Assembly (NCBI GenBank): GCA_050942625.1
Contig: JBMNNS010000078.1
Location: forward strand, 1 to 7,221
Direction of reading: 5' to 3'
Length of the DNA: 7,221 nt
Origin: JBMNNS01 sp050942625
GTDB taxonomy: Bacteria > Bacillota > Dethiobacteria > DTU022 > UBA8154
How positions within the stretch are numbered: position 1 is the first letter of the stretch; each line of letters starts with the position of its first letter. A program made the position numbers and the translations under genes. The notes under the pieces are model-generated. The model saw only the letters and a list, made by a program, of their open reading frames with translations, did no database searches and had not been told where the DNA came from. Below are positions 1-6,233 of this stretch, one piece after another.

Positions 1-551
1 CTTTTGATTTAGAACGTAATGGGGGCGTTATGGCAGAAGGTGCAGGTATGGTTTTATTGGAAAGTGCAGAGCATGCACAATCGCGGGGGGCAAAGATTTA
101 TGCCAGGATTACCGGATGGGGGATAGTTAATGCTATTTCACCTTTAAATCTGAAACAATCTTATGTCAAGGCGATGTCCCTTGCCCTTAGTAATACTACC
201 AGTATAGACTACATTTCCGCCCATGCCCCAGGGATAAAACTCACAGATAGGGTTGAAGTAGAAGCAATCAAGGAAATATTTGGTAGTAGCAGTTACAATA
301 TTCCTATAGGTTCTATTAAATCCATGATTGGTAACCCGCTTTCCGCCTCTGGGCCTTTGCAGGTAATTGCGACATCACGGGCGATCAGGGACAAGTTTAT
401 CCCTCCTACCATAAATTATCACAGCCATGATCCACATTGCGACCTGGACTTTGTTCCAAATAAGGGCCGTGTGGCAAGGGTTAAAACAGCATTGGTTAAT
501 TCACTTGGTATAGGAGGTTGTGTAGCCTCCCTAGTAATTGAAGAGCCCTAA
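1..551 (+). CDS. C-terminal part of a divergent beta-ketoacyl synthase (chain-length-factor-like), 5' end missing
   Basis: The reading frame is open from base 3 and ends with TAA at 549-551; the start lies upstream of the window. The fragment covers the C-terminal thiolase-fold half of a KAS II/FabF-type ketosynthase. Family landmarks in order are FDLERNGG..AEGAGMVLLE, DRVEVEAIKEIFG, GSIKSMIG, PPTINYHSHDPHCDLDFVPN and NSLGIGG. The first catalytic His is kept (bases 222-224, SAHAPG where FabF has NAHGTST), and so is the Lys (318-320). The second catalytic His, normally in KSMTGH, is Asn (333-335, KSMIGN), and the C-terminal GFGGHN motif reads GIGGCV. In active ketosynthases the two His residues serve decarboxylation of malonyl-ACP. 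Loss of one, and the AHAPG-to-DRVEVEAI stretch, recall chain length factors (KS-beta), which pair with an active KS-alpha. The catalytic Cys region is outside the window, so catalytic status is unresolved. The fold assignment is firm; the subunit role is inferred. Confidence 0.85.
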   Translation, partial: FDLERNGGVMAEGAGMVLLESAEHAQSRGAKIYARITGWGIVNAISPLNLKQSYVKAMSLALSNTTSIDYISAHAPGIKLTDRVEVEAIKEIFGSSSYNIPIGSIKSMIGNPLSASGPLQVIATSRAIRDKFIPPTINYHSHDPHCDLDFVPNKGRVARVKTALVNSLGIGGCVASLVIEEP

Positions 552-554
552 GGA
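550..554 (+). promoter_or_regulatory. Ribosome binding site for the first histidine kinase
   Basis: AAGGA overlaps the TAA stop of the ketosynthase gene and lies 5 bases before the GTG at 560. An ATG at 569 is also in frame, but it would sit 14 bases from this site, so GTG at 560 is preferred. The arrangement suggests translational coupling to the gene upstream. Confidence 0.5.
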
Positions 555-559
555 TAGGT

Positions 560-3052
560 GTGGGAATAATGGACAGCTCCATTTTTCAGCAATTTTTGCT
601 AGGTCTAACCGCTGCAGCAAACATAATTCTAGGTTTAATAATTTTAAAAAAAACTCCGCAGGCTTTATTGAACCGTTTATTTTTTGGTTTTGCAGTAAAC
701 ACAAGCCTTTGGAATTTTACGATCCTGATGGTTACAATTCAGGTTGAACATGACAATTTATTTTTTTGGGTCAGGATTTCCCATGCTGTGGCAATTTTTA
801 CCTCCTGGTTCCTTTTTGGGCTGGCTCATACCTTCCAGGAAGGTGCCCAATATCCTTACCTGAAGGTTTATTTGATGCTTTTTCTTACTTTAATGTTATC
901 AATAACTTGTTTAACGCCTGTTATCATAGAGGACATAATCATTGATCCAAAAGGCAATATAACTTACCTGTATGGCACTTTTTTCCCCCTATATCTACTA
1001 CTTTTTAGCGGAGTTATTATTTTATCCTTACTTAAGCTATTTAAAGAACTCCGTTCTTCAAAGGGTCTGGTGCGTTTAAAAATACGTTATTTTTTTGGAG
1101 GTATTTTATTATCGTACATAATTGGGAGCCTCGTTAATTTGTTTTTACCACTTGCCGGAATAAAAGCAGCTGGATTACGTAATATAGGGCCTGTTTCCAC
1201 CCTTATAGCAGTAACATCTATTACTTATGCTATTGCCAGGTATCGTTTGATGGACATACATCTGGCTTTGCGCAAAATTTTAGCGTATAGTTTTTCTGTT
1301 CTACTATTGGTAATCATCAGTGTTGTCCCAATCCTTTTTTTAAAAGGAAGGTTTGGATTTTACCTGTATTCCCCTATGCTGATCTATTATCTGGTTTTCC
1401 TCGTAATTATGGTAGCAGCTTTTTTTCAACCATTAAAGGATAGTGTCCAATACTTTATAGATCACTACTTTTATGGGGGTGCTTATGATTATTTTGATGC
1501 TCTGAAGGATGCTAATAAGGCAATGGTTTCTATTCTTAACAGGGAGGATCTTCTTGCCTTTTTATTGGATAAAATAGTAAAAACCGCTTATATCCAGGAT
1601 GCTGCTTTTTACCTGAAAGGTCCTGATGGCAGTTTTTATTGTTTTGCTGCAAAAAAATGGGGAGGTACCCCTGTAGAAACCCATGTACTACTAAAGCCCC
1701 ATAGCCCCCTTTTAACCTTTCTTCAGGAGAAAGGCGATATATTGTTAAAGGAAGATTTGGCTGGCATTGTAAAGGGTGAAAGGCGGGGGTTACTGGAAAG
1801 TGAAATGGATACCATTAAGGCTGCAGTCGCTGTACCCCTTTTTGGGGAAGGGAACTTGGAAGGGGTTTTTTCCCTTGGACCAAAGTTGTCCGGGGAACCC
1901 TATTCATTAGAAGATGTAAACTTGCTCACTACAATTGCCTCACAGGTAACGGTTGCCTTAAGGAATGCACAGCTTTACCAGGAGGTATTGGTGATCAAAC
2001 AACACCTGGAAAGTATTTTGGAAAATATGGAAAACGGGTTAATTACCGTAGCTTCAAATGGGGAAGTGACTACTTTTAACAGTGCTGCAGGGCGATTATC
2101 GGGTCTGACTGCTGCAGAGGTGCTTGGGAACAATTTAGGCAAGGTTTTGCAAGGGGTACTCTATGATCTATTTTTGAAAACCCTGAATGAAGGAAAAGGA
2201 CAGGGCGATGTAGAGCTGGTGGTAGAAAAGGAGAATATGACACTTTTTTTGTCTTGCAGTACAGCTTTGGTTGAACTACAGGGGACACAGGAACAAGAAG
2301 TCATTATTGTCCTTAGCGATGTAACCCATGTTAAAGAGCTGGAACAGGAGAAAAACAGGGTTTTGCGGCTGGCATCCCTGGGGGAGGTGGCTGCGGGAAT
2401 GGCTCATGAAATCAAAAACCCCCTTGTATCGATCAAAACTTTTGCAGAACTTTTACCGGACAAATATGATGATGAGGAATTTCGTTATACCTTTTCAAAA
2501 ATAGTTCGCCATGAAATTGAACGGATTAACAGATTGTTAACCGATTTGCTAAATTTTACAAAAAGTTCAAAGTTGTGTTATAAGGAGGTATCTCTGGGGT
2601 TTTTGCTTGACGAAATTATTGCCCAACTAGCCCATCAACTCGAGGAACAAAAAATTAAAGTTCACAAATTATACCAGGAGGGTATTCCCGCTATCAGGGT
2701 GGACAGGGATCAAATCAAGCAGGCTTTTTTTAATATTTGCTTAAACGCTGTCCAGGCCATGCCCCAGGGGGGGGAGCTAAGCATAGGCGTTGAGACGGTT
2801 GGAATGCAGGGAAAAAGACCGGAGGGGGACCCGGTGCAGGTTAACGGGCTTAGGATTATAATCAAGGACACTGGCAAAGGCATATCACAAAAGGAACGCG
2901 AAAGGATTTTTCACCCTTTTTTCACAACTAAGCCCCAGGGGATAGGGATTGGTTTAAGTTTAAGTCATAAAATAATCACAGCCCATGGAGGAAACATACA
3001 ATTTAGTAGCAATGGCCAGGGAACAATTTTTGAAGTTCGTTTACCAATCTAA
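560..3052 (+). CDS. Membrane sensor histidine kinase: multi-TM, GAF, PAS, HisKA, HATPase_c (HK1)
   Basis: This 830-residue protein is a membrane-anchored sensor kinase that should autophosphorylate on His and pass phosphate to a response regulator. About nine hydrophobic segments are visible (near residues 8-30, 38-60, 70-91, 101-123, 137-160, 176-199, 207-228, 240-261 and 269-290). The first seven resemble the 7TM region of many Firmicutes kinases. A linker with YFIDHYFYGGAYDYFDAL leads to a GAF domain (about 320-475) and a PAS domain (about 482-592). The HisKA helix pair follows, with the H-box AHEIKNP and phosphoacceptor His616. The HATPase domain is complete: N-box with Asn725 and Asn729, G1 box DTGKGI (770-775), F-box FHPFF (784-788) and G2 box GIGIGLS (794-800). 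The catalytic core resembles NtrB/KinE-type kinases. The GTG start is 8 bases after the ketosynthase stop, with no promoter or terminator between. The ligand cannot be read from the sequence. The nearest response regulator is the HD-GYP protein two genes downstream. Confidence 0.93.
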   Translation: MGIMDSSIFQQFLLGLTAAANIILGLIILKKTPQALLNRLFFGFAVNTSLWNFTILMVTIQVEHDNLFFWVRISHAVAIFTSWFLFGLAHTFQEGAQYPYLKVYLMLFLTLMLSITCLTPVIIEDIIIDPKGNITYLYGTFFPLYLLLFSGVIILSLLKLFKELRSSKGLVRLKIRYFFGGILLSYIIGSLVNLFLPLAGIKAAGLRNIGPVSTLIAVTSITYAIARYRLMDIHLALRKILAYSFSVLLLVIISVVPILFLKGRFGFYLYSPMLIYYLVFLVIMVAAFFQPLKDSVQYFIDHYFYGGAYDYFDALKDANKAMVSILNREDLLAFLLDKIVKTAYIQDAAFYLKGPDGSFYCFAAKKWGGTPVETHVLLKPHSPLLTFLQEKGDILLKEDLAGIVKGERRGLLESEMDTIKAAVAVPLFGEGNLEGVFSLGPKLSGEPYSLEDVNLLTTIASQVTVALRNAQLYQEVLVIKQHLESILENMENGLITVASNGEVTTFNSAAGRLSGLTAAEVLGNNLGKVLQGVLYDLFLKTLNEGKGQGDVELVVEKENMTLFLSCSTALVELQGTQEQEVIIVLSDVTHVKELEQEKNRVLRLASLGEVAAGMAHEIKNPLVSIKTFAELLPDKYDDEEFRYTFSKIVRHEIERINRLLTDLLNFTKSSKLCYKEVSLGFLLDEIIAQLAHQLEEQKIKVHKLYQEGIPAIRVDRDQIKQAFFNICLNAVQAMPQGGELSIGVETVGMQGKRPEGDPVQVNGLRIIIKDTGKGISQKERERIFHPFFTTKPQGIGIGLSLSHKIITAHGGNIQFSSNGQGTIFEVRLPI

Positions 3053-3074
3053 GGGATGGTTTGTTTTAACTGCA

Positions 3075-3084
3075 GGGGAAGGGG
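3075..3084 (+). promoter_or_regulatory. Ribosome binding site for the second kinase-like gene
   Basis: The purine-rich GGGGAAGGGG lies 7 bases before the GTG at 3092 and supports that start. The next in-frame ATG, about 90 bases into the gene, would cut into the receiver domain. The 39-base gap after HK1 holds no hairpin with a T-run and no clear promoter, so cotranscription with HK1 is likely. Confidence 0.55.
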
Positions 3085-3091
3085 ATAAAGT

Positions 3092-5089
3092 GTGAAACTT
3101 GTACTTTTTGTACATCAAGATAATAGTGTTTTGCAGAAACTAAAAGCTTGTATACCGGGCGAATACACCTTCCTAGAGAGCATGATGGGCCTACAGGCGC
3201 ACCAGTTGCTAAGAAATATAGTGGTCGGTATCGTTCTTGTAGATATTGGTTGCCCTGGGGCCTCGAATTGGATGCAGGAAGCCTTAAGGCTAAGGCCCGA
3301 ACTGACTTATGTTGCAGTAGCCGGCAGGGAAAACTGTGCTCCCGAATGTTCTGATACCTTTTTTTATGATTTTCTCTGTAAACCTTTTAGCCTTTGGAAG
3401 GTAAAGGTTGTATTAAACAGGGCCTGGGAAAGGGCGGTCCTTACTTTTGAACAAAAAAAGTGGCAGAGAAAAACTAGCAATAGCAACAGTTTCGACCTCG
3501 ATATAAACAGGTTTAACGTTTTTGGACAAGAAGAACGCGTTCTTTGTGAGTTTTCAAGGGCCCTGGGTAGCAGGTTTAATAGGGACAGGCTTCTAGAATT
3601 ATTTATGAACGCTGTGACTGAACTGGTACCGGTGGGCAAGCTCTCCATTTTGTTGAAAAAAGAATCGGCTTCTAAATATGTCATCGCAGCCCAAAGGGGT
3701 CTTAACCCGGAATTCTGTGCCGGACTTAGTTTTAGGTCTGATGAGGGGATCATTTCCTGGCTAGCAGCTGAAGGCCGTATTCTTTATTCTGATGAAATAA
3801 AGGGCACCAACGGAGGTATTTGCAGTAGTGAAATACAGCAGGAGATGAGGATGTTGCAGGCTGTTATTTGTATTCCTTTGTTGGCTCATGGTCAATTAGT
3901 AGGGGTTTTGGGTCTGGGTCCCAAAATAACCGGTTCCCAGTTTCACGAAAAGGAATTGGAAATCCTCTATGTCATTTCAGGAAATGTGGCCATGGCTCTG
4001 CGCGATATTGGGCTACATCACCAGTTGCGCTATCAAAAATTATATAATGAAAGCATTTTGTTACGGATGGACAGTGGGGTTGTAGCAATAAACAAAGGAG
4101 AAGTGATTACTACCTTTAATTTTCAGGCTGGCAAAATACTGGGCCTTAAACCTGCAGAGGCCCTGGGTAACGATTTGCGCTTCTTGCCCAGCCCCCTTGG
4201 TGATCTGCTTTATGAAACCCTTGCGGTGGGAAAATCTTATCATAAGGAAGAAATAGAGCTTATACGGGGGCATATACCCCTGGAAATTAGTACATACCGC
4301 CTCATAAATGAAGAAGAGGATGAAATACTTGGAAGCGTCATGATTTTTGACGACATTACAGAAAGAAAAAGGTTTGAGAAAGAAAAGCGCAGGGCTGCCC
4401 AACTCAATATACTGCATAAGTTTGTGGAACAGTTGGCACATGAAATCAAAAATCCTATGGTGGCGATTCAGACCTACTCCGAACTGCTTTTGGAAAAATA
4501 TGACGATAGCCATTTCCGGAAGTCTTTTACCCATACAGTAGGGCAGGAAGTAAGAAGGTTAAACGATCTTGTGGAACAACTTATTGCTTTTTCTACACCC
4601 CTTTCCTATAGATTTGCTCCTGAAAATATCCATGAAATTTTGGATAGGAGCCTTCTTCTGCTGCAGGAACAAGATAAGGGGCGTAACCTGGTTGTTCAAT
4701 CATCTTACTGCAAAGAACATTTATATGTTAAGGCTGACAAAGATCTATTAGCAAGGTCTTTTTCTTATCTTTTGCAAAATTTATTTCTGGCGTTAAAAAA
4801 AGGGGGGACACTTCATATTCGTTCCTCTTTGGATCGTTCGCTTTTTACTAATGGGGGGGTACGGCTGGGTTTTTCTGATCTACAGACGAAGGCAGATCTA
4901 AAGGTAGTAGAAGAAATGTTTACCCCCCTCTATGAGGGGAAGGACTATATTCCTTTGGGGCTGCCGGTAGCCCGTAAAATTATTAAGGACCATGGAGGAT
5001 GGGTAAATGTTTCCTCTGGGGAGGATAAATCACTGCATTTGGAAGTTTGCCTTCCTCTTTTTGAACCCGAAAGGAGTGGAGAAATTTGA
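3092..5089 (+). CDS. Soluble kinase-like protein: degenerate receiver, GAF, PAS, HisKA, eroded HATPase (HK2, probable pseudokinase)
   Basis: This 665-residue protein has no membrane segment. Residues 1-115 form a receiver-like domain. It keeps the phosphorylatable Asp51 (LVDIGCPG) and Lys97 (CKPF), but the acidic metal pocket reads VHQD instead of VDDE, and the Thr/Ser switch residue is Ala. A GAF domain (about 150-310), a PAS domain (about 317-425, ending FDDITERKRFEKEK) and a HisKA domain with H-box AHEIKNP (His450) follow. The HATPase region (about 545-657) aligns with HK1 to its end. Asn563 of the N-box is kept, but the first N-box Asn is Tyr, G1 reads DLQTKA instead of DTGKGI, and G2 reads YIPLGLP instead of GIGIGLS. 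ATP binding is therefore doubtful, while His450 could still accept phosphate. It is clearly a paralogue of HK1, sharing stretches such as KYDD..F in HisKA and GLGPK in GAF. It could be a phosphotransfer partner, phosphatase or scaffold. The domain calls are firm; inactivity is inferred. Confidence 0.9.
   Translation: MKLVLFVHQDNSVLQKLKACIPGEYTFLESMMGLQAHQLLRNIVVGIVLVDIGCPGASNWMQEALRLRPELTYVAVAGRENCAPECSDTFFYDFLCKPFSLWKVKVVLNRAWERAVLTFEQKKWQRKTSNSNSFDLDINRFNVFGQEERVLCEFSRALGSRFNRDRLLELFMNAVTELVPVGKLSILLKKESASKYVIAAQRGLNPEFCAGLSFRSDEGIISWLAAEGRILYSDEIKGTNGGICSSEIQQEMRMLQAVICIPLLAHGQLVGVLGLGPKITGSQFHEKELEILYVISGNVAMALRDIGLHHQLRYQKLYNESILLRMDSGVVAINKGEVITTFNFQAGKILGLKPAEALGNDLRFLPSPLGDLLYETLAVGKSYHKEEIELIRGHIPLEISTYRLINEEEDEILGSVMIFDDITERKRFEKEKRRAAQLNILHKFVEQLAHEIKNPMVAIQTYSELLLEKYDDSHFRKSFTHTVGQEVRRLNDLVEQLIAFSTPLSYRFAPENIHEILDRSLLLLQEQDKGRNLVVQSSYCKEHLYVKADKDLLARSFSYLLQNLFLALKKGGTLHIRSSLDRSLFTNGGVRLGFSDLQTKADLKVVEEMFTPLYEGKDYIPLGLPVARKIIKDHGGWVNVSSGEDKSLHLEVCLPLFEPERSGEI
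5071..5076 (+). promoter_or_regulatory. Ribosome binding site that fixes the TTG start of the HD-GYP gene
   Basis: AAGGAG ends 9 bases before TTG at 5086, which overlaps the TGA stop of HK2 as TTGA. The receiver domain needs this start: its beta-1 strand KILIVDD follows at residues 6-12. The overlap implies tight translational coupling with HK2. Confidence 0.75.
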
Positions 5090-6150
5090 GAGAAAAGCCG
5101 AAAATACTCATTGTAGATGATGAACTCGGACCCCGGGAAGCGTTACGCATGATCCTGCGGGACAATTATCACGTCGAAACTGCAGCTAATGGAAATGAGG
5201 CTCTTGCTTTCTTATATGATACTGAATTTGACATGGTTATCCTTGATATCAGGATGCCTGATATCAATGGTATCGAGCTCCTGGGAAAGGTGAAGGAAGT
5301 CGCACCGGAAACAGAAGTTGCCTTGATTACAGCTTACGCCTCTGTTGATACTGCTACCGATGCCCTGCGGCTTGGGGCCCTGGACTATATAATTAAACCG
5401 TTTAGCTCTTCCTCAATACTGGAGGTTGTTGAAAAAGGGTTAGAACGTCGCAGCAGTCTGTTGAATATTTCATACAAGTTGGAGGAACTGCAACTCCTCA
5501 ACAAGTCACTCGATGATCAAGTGAAAAAGGCTTATAAAAACATCCAGACCCATTATGAAGAAACTGTTCGCTCTTTAGTAGCTGCTATTGATGCCAAGGA
5601 TTCTTACACAAAGGGACACCAGGAAAGAATGAGTAAATTTGCAGTACTCCTTGGCAGGGAAATGAAAATACCCTCCAAAAAATTGCGGTTAATTGAACAG
5701 GCTTCCTTGCTGCACGATATAGGCAAGATTGGCGTACCTGAACATATTCTACGTAAGAAAGGACCGCTTTCTAAGGAGGAATTTGAGAGCATAAAGCAGC
5801 ATCCTGTCATTGGAGCAAAAATAATTTCCCCGGTACGTTTTTTAAAGGAAGTTGTTCCCCTTGTGCTACACCACCATGAACGCTATGACGGTAAAGGGTA
5901 CCCAGAGGGCCTTAAGGGGGAACAAATACCCCTGGAAACAAGGATAATAACTATTGCCGATGCCATTGACGCTATGTTATCCCAACGTCCCTACGCACCA
6001 CCACGGCCTGTACACGAGGTAAAATTGGAACTAAGGCAAAAGGCGGGCTCCCAGTTTGATCCGTTACTTGTAGAAATGATCCTGGAAAAAAACCTTCTTG
6101 TCCGGCACTGCCAGTATTTAAAGCAGGCAATATTCTGTAAACAAAATTGA
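5086..6150 (+). CDS. Response regulator with HD-GYP output, predicted cyclic-di-GMP phosphodiesterase (RpfG-like)
   Basis: This 354-residue cytoplasmic protein has two domains. The receiver (about 5-122) is complete: acidic pair Asp11/Asp12, phosphoacceptor Asp54 in LDIRMPD, Thr82 and Lys104 in KPFS. A helical linker (about 125-160, probably coiled coil) leads to an HD-GYP domain (about 160-338). Its motifs are all present: GHQERM with His178, LHDIGKIGVP with His210 and Asp211, KQHP with His239, HHERYDGKGYPEGL starting at His263, ADAIDAM and FDPLLVE. HD-GYP proteins hydrolyse cyclic-di-GMP to pGpG or GMP, with metal ions held by these His and Asp residues. A few family members act on other cyclic dinucleotides, so the substrate is inferred. 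It starts with TTG inside the stop codon of HK2 and is the only intact receiver in the window, so it is the expected phosphate acceptor for HK1. A terminator follows at once. No DNA-binding domain is present. Confidence 0.95.
   Translation: MREKPKILIVDDELGPREALRMILRDNYHVETAANGNEALAFLYDTEFDMVILDIRMPDINGIELLGKVKEVAPETEVALITAYASVDTATDALRLGALDYIIKPFSSSSILEVVEKGLERRSSLLNISYKLEELQLLNKSLDDQVKKAYKNIQTHYEETVRSLVAAIDAKDSYTKGHQERMSKFAVLLGREMKIPSKKLRLIEQASLLHDIGKIGVPEHILRKKGPLSKEEFESIKQHPVIGAKIISPVRFLKEVVPLVLHHHERYDGKGYPEGLKGEQIPLETRIITIADAIDAMLSQRPYAPPRPVHEVKLELRQKAGSQFDPLLVEMILEKNLLVRHCQYLKQAIFCKQN
5243..5267 (+). repeat. Perfect 11-base inverted repeat with 3-base centre inside the receiver coding region
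   Basis: The left arm TTGATATCAGG (5243-5253) and right arm CCTGATATCAA (5257-5267) are exact reverse complements around ATG. The repeat lies over the codons of the phosphoacceptor motif LDIRMPDIN, including Asp54. Part of the symmetry follows from the repeated Asp-Ile pairs, but the chosen codons make the palindrome exact. No function is known. Confidence 0.7.
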
Positions 6151-6152
6151 GC

Positions 6153-6178
6153 AAAGGCCTTTAGCAAGGCCTTTTTTT
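6153..6178 (+). terminator. Rho-independent terminator after the HD-GYP gene
   Basis: Two bases after the TGA stop, a 9-base-pair stem forms between AAAGGCCTT (6153-6161) and AAGGCCTTT (6166-6174), with the loop TAGC. The 3' arm runs into seven T residues (6172-6178). It closes the ketosynthase/kinase/HD-GYP transcription unit. Confidence 0.92.
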
Positions 6179-6191
6179 ATCAGGGTTGAAA

Positions 6192-6200
6192 TGATATAAT
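6192..6200 (+). promoter_or_regulatory. Extended -10 promoter for the phosphoglycerate mutase gene
   Basis: TGATATAAT matches the extended -10 consensus TGnTATAAT exactly. At the usual -35 distance lies only the T-run of the terminator, with no good TTGACA match, so the promoter would depend on the extended -10 element and A/T-rich upstream DNA. Transcription would start near 6206-6208, giving a leader of under 30 bases with no room for a riboswitch. Confidence 0.65.
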
Positions 6201-6220
6201 CCGGTACAGTTAGGAAAGGG

Positions 6221-6230
6221 AAGGTGGAGG
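6221..6230 (+). promoter_or_regulatory. Ribosome binding site of the phosphoglycerate mutase gene
   Basis: AAGGTGGAGG lies just before ATG at 6234. The AAGGTGG part is one mismatch from the AAGGAGG consensus and ends 6 bases before the start, which supports this ATG. Confidence 0.7.
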
Positions 6231-6233
6231 CCT

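Noticed and set aside
511..533. GC-rich hairpin (GGAGGTT pairing with AGCCTCC) near the end of the ketosynthase gene, possibly a terminator
   Set aside because: It lies inside the conserved GIGG coding motif, has no T-run after it, and the kinase start follows within 30 bases.
1333..1347. CCTTTT and AAAAGG inverted repeat in the membrane domain of HK1
   Set aside because: A short A/T-rich 6-base stem inside a coding region, expected by chance in low-GC sequence.
3364..4534. Minus-strand open frames opposite HK2
   Set aside because: They lie fully opposite a well-supported gene, show no family motifs and have no convincing ribosome sites; they are shadows of the coding strand.
4925..4939. 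CCCCTC-TAT-GAGGGG hairpin in HK2
   Set aside because: A six-base stem in coding sequence with no T-run; it is too short to claim a function.
4780..5089. The odd HATPase end of HK2 as a frameshift caused by the A7G6 tract
   Set aside because: The annotated frame aligns with HK1 right up to the C-terminal strand (ARKIIKDHGG against SHKIITAHGG), so the frame is correct and the changed motifs are real substitutions.
6186..6200. TTGAAA at 6186-6191 as the -35 box of the mutase promoter
   Set aside because: It is only 3 bases from the TATAAT box, far too close for a -35/-10 pair.
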